DNA from: UBA4656 sp002405525
GTDB lineage: Bacteria; Pseudomonadota; Gammaproteobacteria; Xanthomonadales; Ahniellaceae
NCBI GenBank assembly: GCA_036723735.1
Contig: DAIMGT010000009.1
Coordinates: 1 to 64,000 of the forward strand
DNA: 64,000 bases
Reading direction: 5' to 3'
Shown here: piece by piece, positions 62,193 through 64,000 of the stretch
Layout: the number at the start of each line of letters is the position of its first letter
How positions within the stretch are numbered: position 1 is the first letter of the stretch
Made by a program: the position numbers and the translations under genes
Notes under the pieces: model-generated
Seen by the model: only the letters and a program-made list of their open reading frames with translations
Told to the model about the DNA's origin: nothing
Databases searched by the model: none

Positions 62193-64000
62193 TCAGCCGG
62201 CGCGCAGCGGCAGCGTGACTTCGAACCTCGCGCCCTCGCCGGGGCGGCCAATGGCGACGATCCGGCCGTTGTGGCGCTCGACGATGCGGCGGACTACCGC
62301 CAGCCCGATGCCGGTGCCCTCGAACTCGTGGCGCCCGTGCAGGCGCTGGAACGGGGCGAAGATCCGTTCCGCGTAGGCGGGGTCGAAACCGACGCCGTTG
62401 TCTTCCACCGACAGCACGACGGTCGCGGGCGTGGTGCCGCGCAGCTCGGCGGTGACGCGGATCCGCGGTTTGCGGTCGCGGGCGTGGAACTTGATCGCGT
62501 TGGCCACGAGGTTCTGCAGCAACTGCCGCAGCTGCGTGCGGTCGCATTCCACCACCGGCAGCGCGCCGGCCTCGATGGTCGCGCCGCTGTCCTCGATCCG
62601 TACCTCGAGGTCGGACAGCACGTCGTCGAGCACGTCGCCAAGGTCGACCGGGACGAAGGGCTCGCCCTGGCTGGTGACCCGCGAGTAGGCCAGAAGGTCG
62701 TCGATCAGCACCTGCATGCGGTTGGCTGCGGCGTCGATCCGCCGCAGGTAGTCGATCGCCTGCGGGTCGAGATCCTGGGAGTAGCGTTGCAACACGCGGT
62801 CGCTGAACGCCTGCACCTTGCGCAGCGGCTCCTGCAGGTCGTGCGATGCGACGTAGGCGAAGTCCTGCAGTTCGCGGTTGCGCGCGGTGAGGTCGCGCAG
62901 CGCGCGATCCAGTTCGGCGGCGATGCGGCGCTCCGCGGTGGTGTCGCGCACCACGCCGAAGACGCCGGTGATGTGCTGGTCGACTTCGATCGGGACCAGG
63001 GTGACCTCGACTTCCCGTCGTACGCCGCGGGCGTTCATCACGGCGCAGTCGAAGCGCGACGACTCGCCGCGCAGGGCGGCGTCGAAGCCGCGGCGCGCGA
63101 CATCGCGCCACGGCTTGAGGACCAGTGACTGCACGGCCGCGCCGCGCAATTGCTCGCGGGTGAAGCCGCCCTGGAGGATTGCATTGTGGTTGCAGTCGAC
63201 CAGCATGCCGTCGATGTCGAAGGCGTAGACCATGTACGGCGAGCGCTCCGACAGCGAGCGGAAGCGCTGGCGTTCGGTTTCGACCCGCAGCGCGGCCAGA
63301 TCGCGCTCGATCGCGATCCCGACCAGCGCCGCCACCGACTGCGCGGCCTCGGCTTCGGCTGGCGACGCCTCGCGCGGCTGTTGCAGGTAGGCGCCGAAGG
63401 TGCCGATCACCGCCCCGTGGGCGTCGAGGATCGCCTGCGACCAGGTGGCCCGGTAGCCGGCGTCGACCAGCGTCGCGCTGCGGCCGGCCCAGTGCCGGTC
63501 GGTAGCGATGTCCAATGCCGACGCCGAGGCGCCCGCCGCCGCGGCAGGACCGCAGCAGCCGAAGTCGGGCGGCAGTGGCGCGCCGACCAGTCCGGCGAAT
63601 GCGGCGCGCGGCAGCATGGGGGCGATGGCGGCCTCGCCGCGCCGCGTCGCGCCGTCGAGGCGCAGCACCGCCGCAGCGCTGCCCGGGAAACGCGCTTCGA
63701 ACAGGTTGATGGCGCCGGTCACGCATTCGTCGACCGCTCGGCCGGAGGCGATGGCGCGCAGCAGCTCGCGCTGGTCGCGCTCGAAAGCTTCGCCTCGGCG
63801 CACCTCGGTCACGTCGTCGAAGATCGCCGTCGCGCCATCGTCGACCGGATGCACACGGCCGGACAGCCAGCGGCCGATGGTCGGGGAAAAGCCTTCCATC
63901 GCCACGCTGCGCTTGTGATCGATCGCTTCCCGGAACACACGCTCGAACGGCGAGTCGTCGAAACTGGCGAACACCCGGTCCAGCGGCCGGCCGACCGGCT
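62193..64000 (-). CDS. Sensor histidine kinase with PAS-GAF-PAS input (5' end outside window)
   Basis: The frame is still open at the right edge, with PVGRPLDRVFASFDDSPFE fitting the end of a PAS domain, so the N-terminus lies beyond the window; the GTG at 63974 is not the real start. In the visible 602 codons come the PAS end, a GAF-like region (AVDECVTGAINLFEARFPG; DAHGAVIGTFGAY), a second PAS (FRSLSERSPYMVYAFDIDG), then HisKA with YVASHDLQEPLRKVQAF (phospho-His) and HATPase_c with LLQNLVANAIKF, VEDNGVGFDP and GTGIGLAVV. No transmembrane helix is visible, so sensing is probably cytosolic, as in phytochrome-like kinases. The partner regulator is not in the window. Confidence 0.92.
   Translation of the reverse strand, partial: PVGRPLDRVFASFDDSPFERVFREAIDHKRSVAMEGFSPTIGRWLSGRVHPVDDGATAIFDDVTEVRRGEAFERDQRELLRAIASGRAVDECVTGAINLFEARFPGSAAAVLRLDGATRRGEAAIAPMLPRAAFAGLVGAPLPPDFGCCGPAAAAGASASALDIATDRHWAGRSATLVDAGYRATWSQAILDAHGAVIGTFGAYLQQPREASPAEAEAAQSVAALVGIAIERDLAALRVETERQRFRSLSERSPYMVYAFDIDGMLVDCNHNAILQGGFTREQLRGAAVQSLVLKPWRDVARRGFDAALRGESSRFDCAVMNARGVRREVEVTLVPIEVDQHITGVFGVVRDTTAERRIAAELDRALRDLTARNRELQDFAYVASHDLQEPLRKVQAFSDRVLQRYSQDLDPQAIDYLRRIDAAANRMQVLIDDLLAYSRVTSQGEPFVPVDLGDVLDDVLSDLEVRIEDSGATIEAGALPVVECDRTQLRQLLQNLVANAIKFHARDRKPRIRVTAELRGTTPATVVLSVEDNGVGFDPAYAERIFAPFQRLHGRHEFEGTGIGLAVVRRIVERHNGRIVAIGRPGEGARFEVTLPLRAG

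Overview
The window is GC-rich chromosomal DNA from a gammaproteobacterium. It most resembles Lysobacterales/Xanthomonadales: a compact leuS-lptE-holA-nadD-rsfS-rlmH block, a yajC-secD-secF block, a DUF6491-type exported protein and REP-like palindromes beginning GTGGGAG. This placement is inference from gene content, not from a marker gene. About 60 genes are seen. Most are housekeeping or metabolic.

Layout. 1-1806: 3' end of an RHS/YD-repeat gene with a variable tail, followed by a gap with three degenerate repeats. 2152-7901 (minus): dxs, an HNH nuclease, a small exported protein, an acyl-CoA dehydrogenase and a WHy-like lipoprotein. 8416-13082: a SleB-type cell wall hydrolase, a self-contained ferredoxin-reductase-AlkB fusion divergent from an AraC regulator, and an LprI-like exported protein. 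13377-22168: an accessory block (hsdM, hsdS, higB, higA, an orphan excisionase-type HTH gene, hsdR, two unrecognised genes) ending beside tRNA-Phe. 22582-29534: yggX-mutY-ftsY opposite rsmD, then yajC-secDF. 29565-38586: suhB/trmJ, an ExoD-like protein, a CorC-type protein, an ATL protein, a 2OG oxygenase, a rhomboid protease and rapA. 38710-44622: M14 peptidase-phosphate acyltransferase-acetate kinase, a beta-CASP RNase and thpR. 44955-53284: FAS1 and Sel1 proteins, a queuosine-precursor transporter, DUF502, a P-loop kinase, TetR, Mpo1-like, CnoX-like, an amidohydrolase and a TylF-like methyltransferase. 53377-60958: a membrane protein and the leuS to rlmH cluster. 60968-64000: a membrane protein, an exported protein and a hybrid-sensor histidine kinase running off the right edge.

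The most notable region is 13.4-22.2 kb. The type I restriction-modification system looks damaged in two subunits. hsdM changes frame close to its end, exactly at a CCCGGGC heptamer in the phase needed for -1 slippage. hsdR has a single in-frame TAG where homologues have Tyr. hsdS is intact. A HigBA toxin-antitoxin pair with a perfect operator palindrome sits inside the system. An array of four CGAAAC motifs separates the orphan HTH gene from hsdR. No integrase was found.

Other points of interest are the AlkB fusion with TTGACA repeats spaced by two helical turns, an inverted pair of REP-like elements between holA and nadD, 14-bp tandem and inverted repeats between lptE and holA, and a long basic extension on RsfS.
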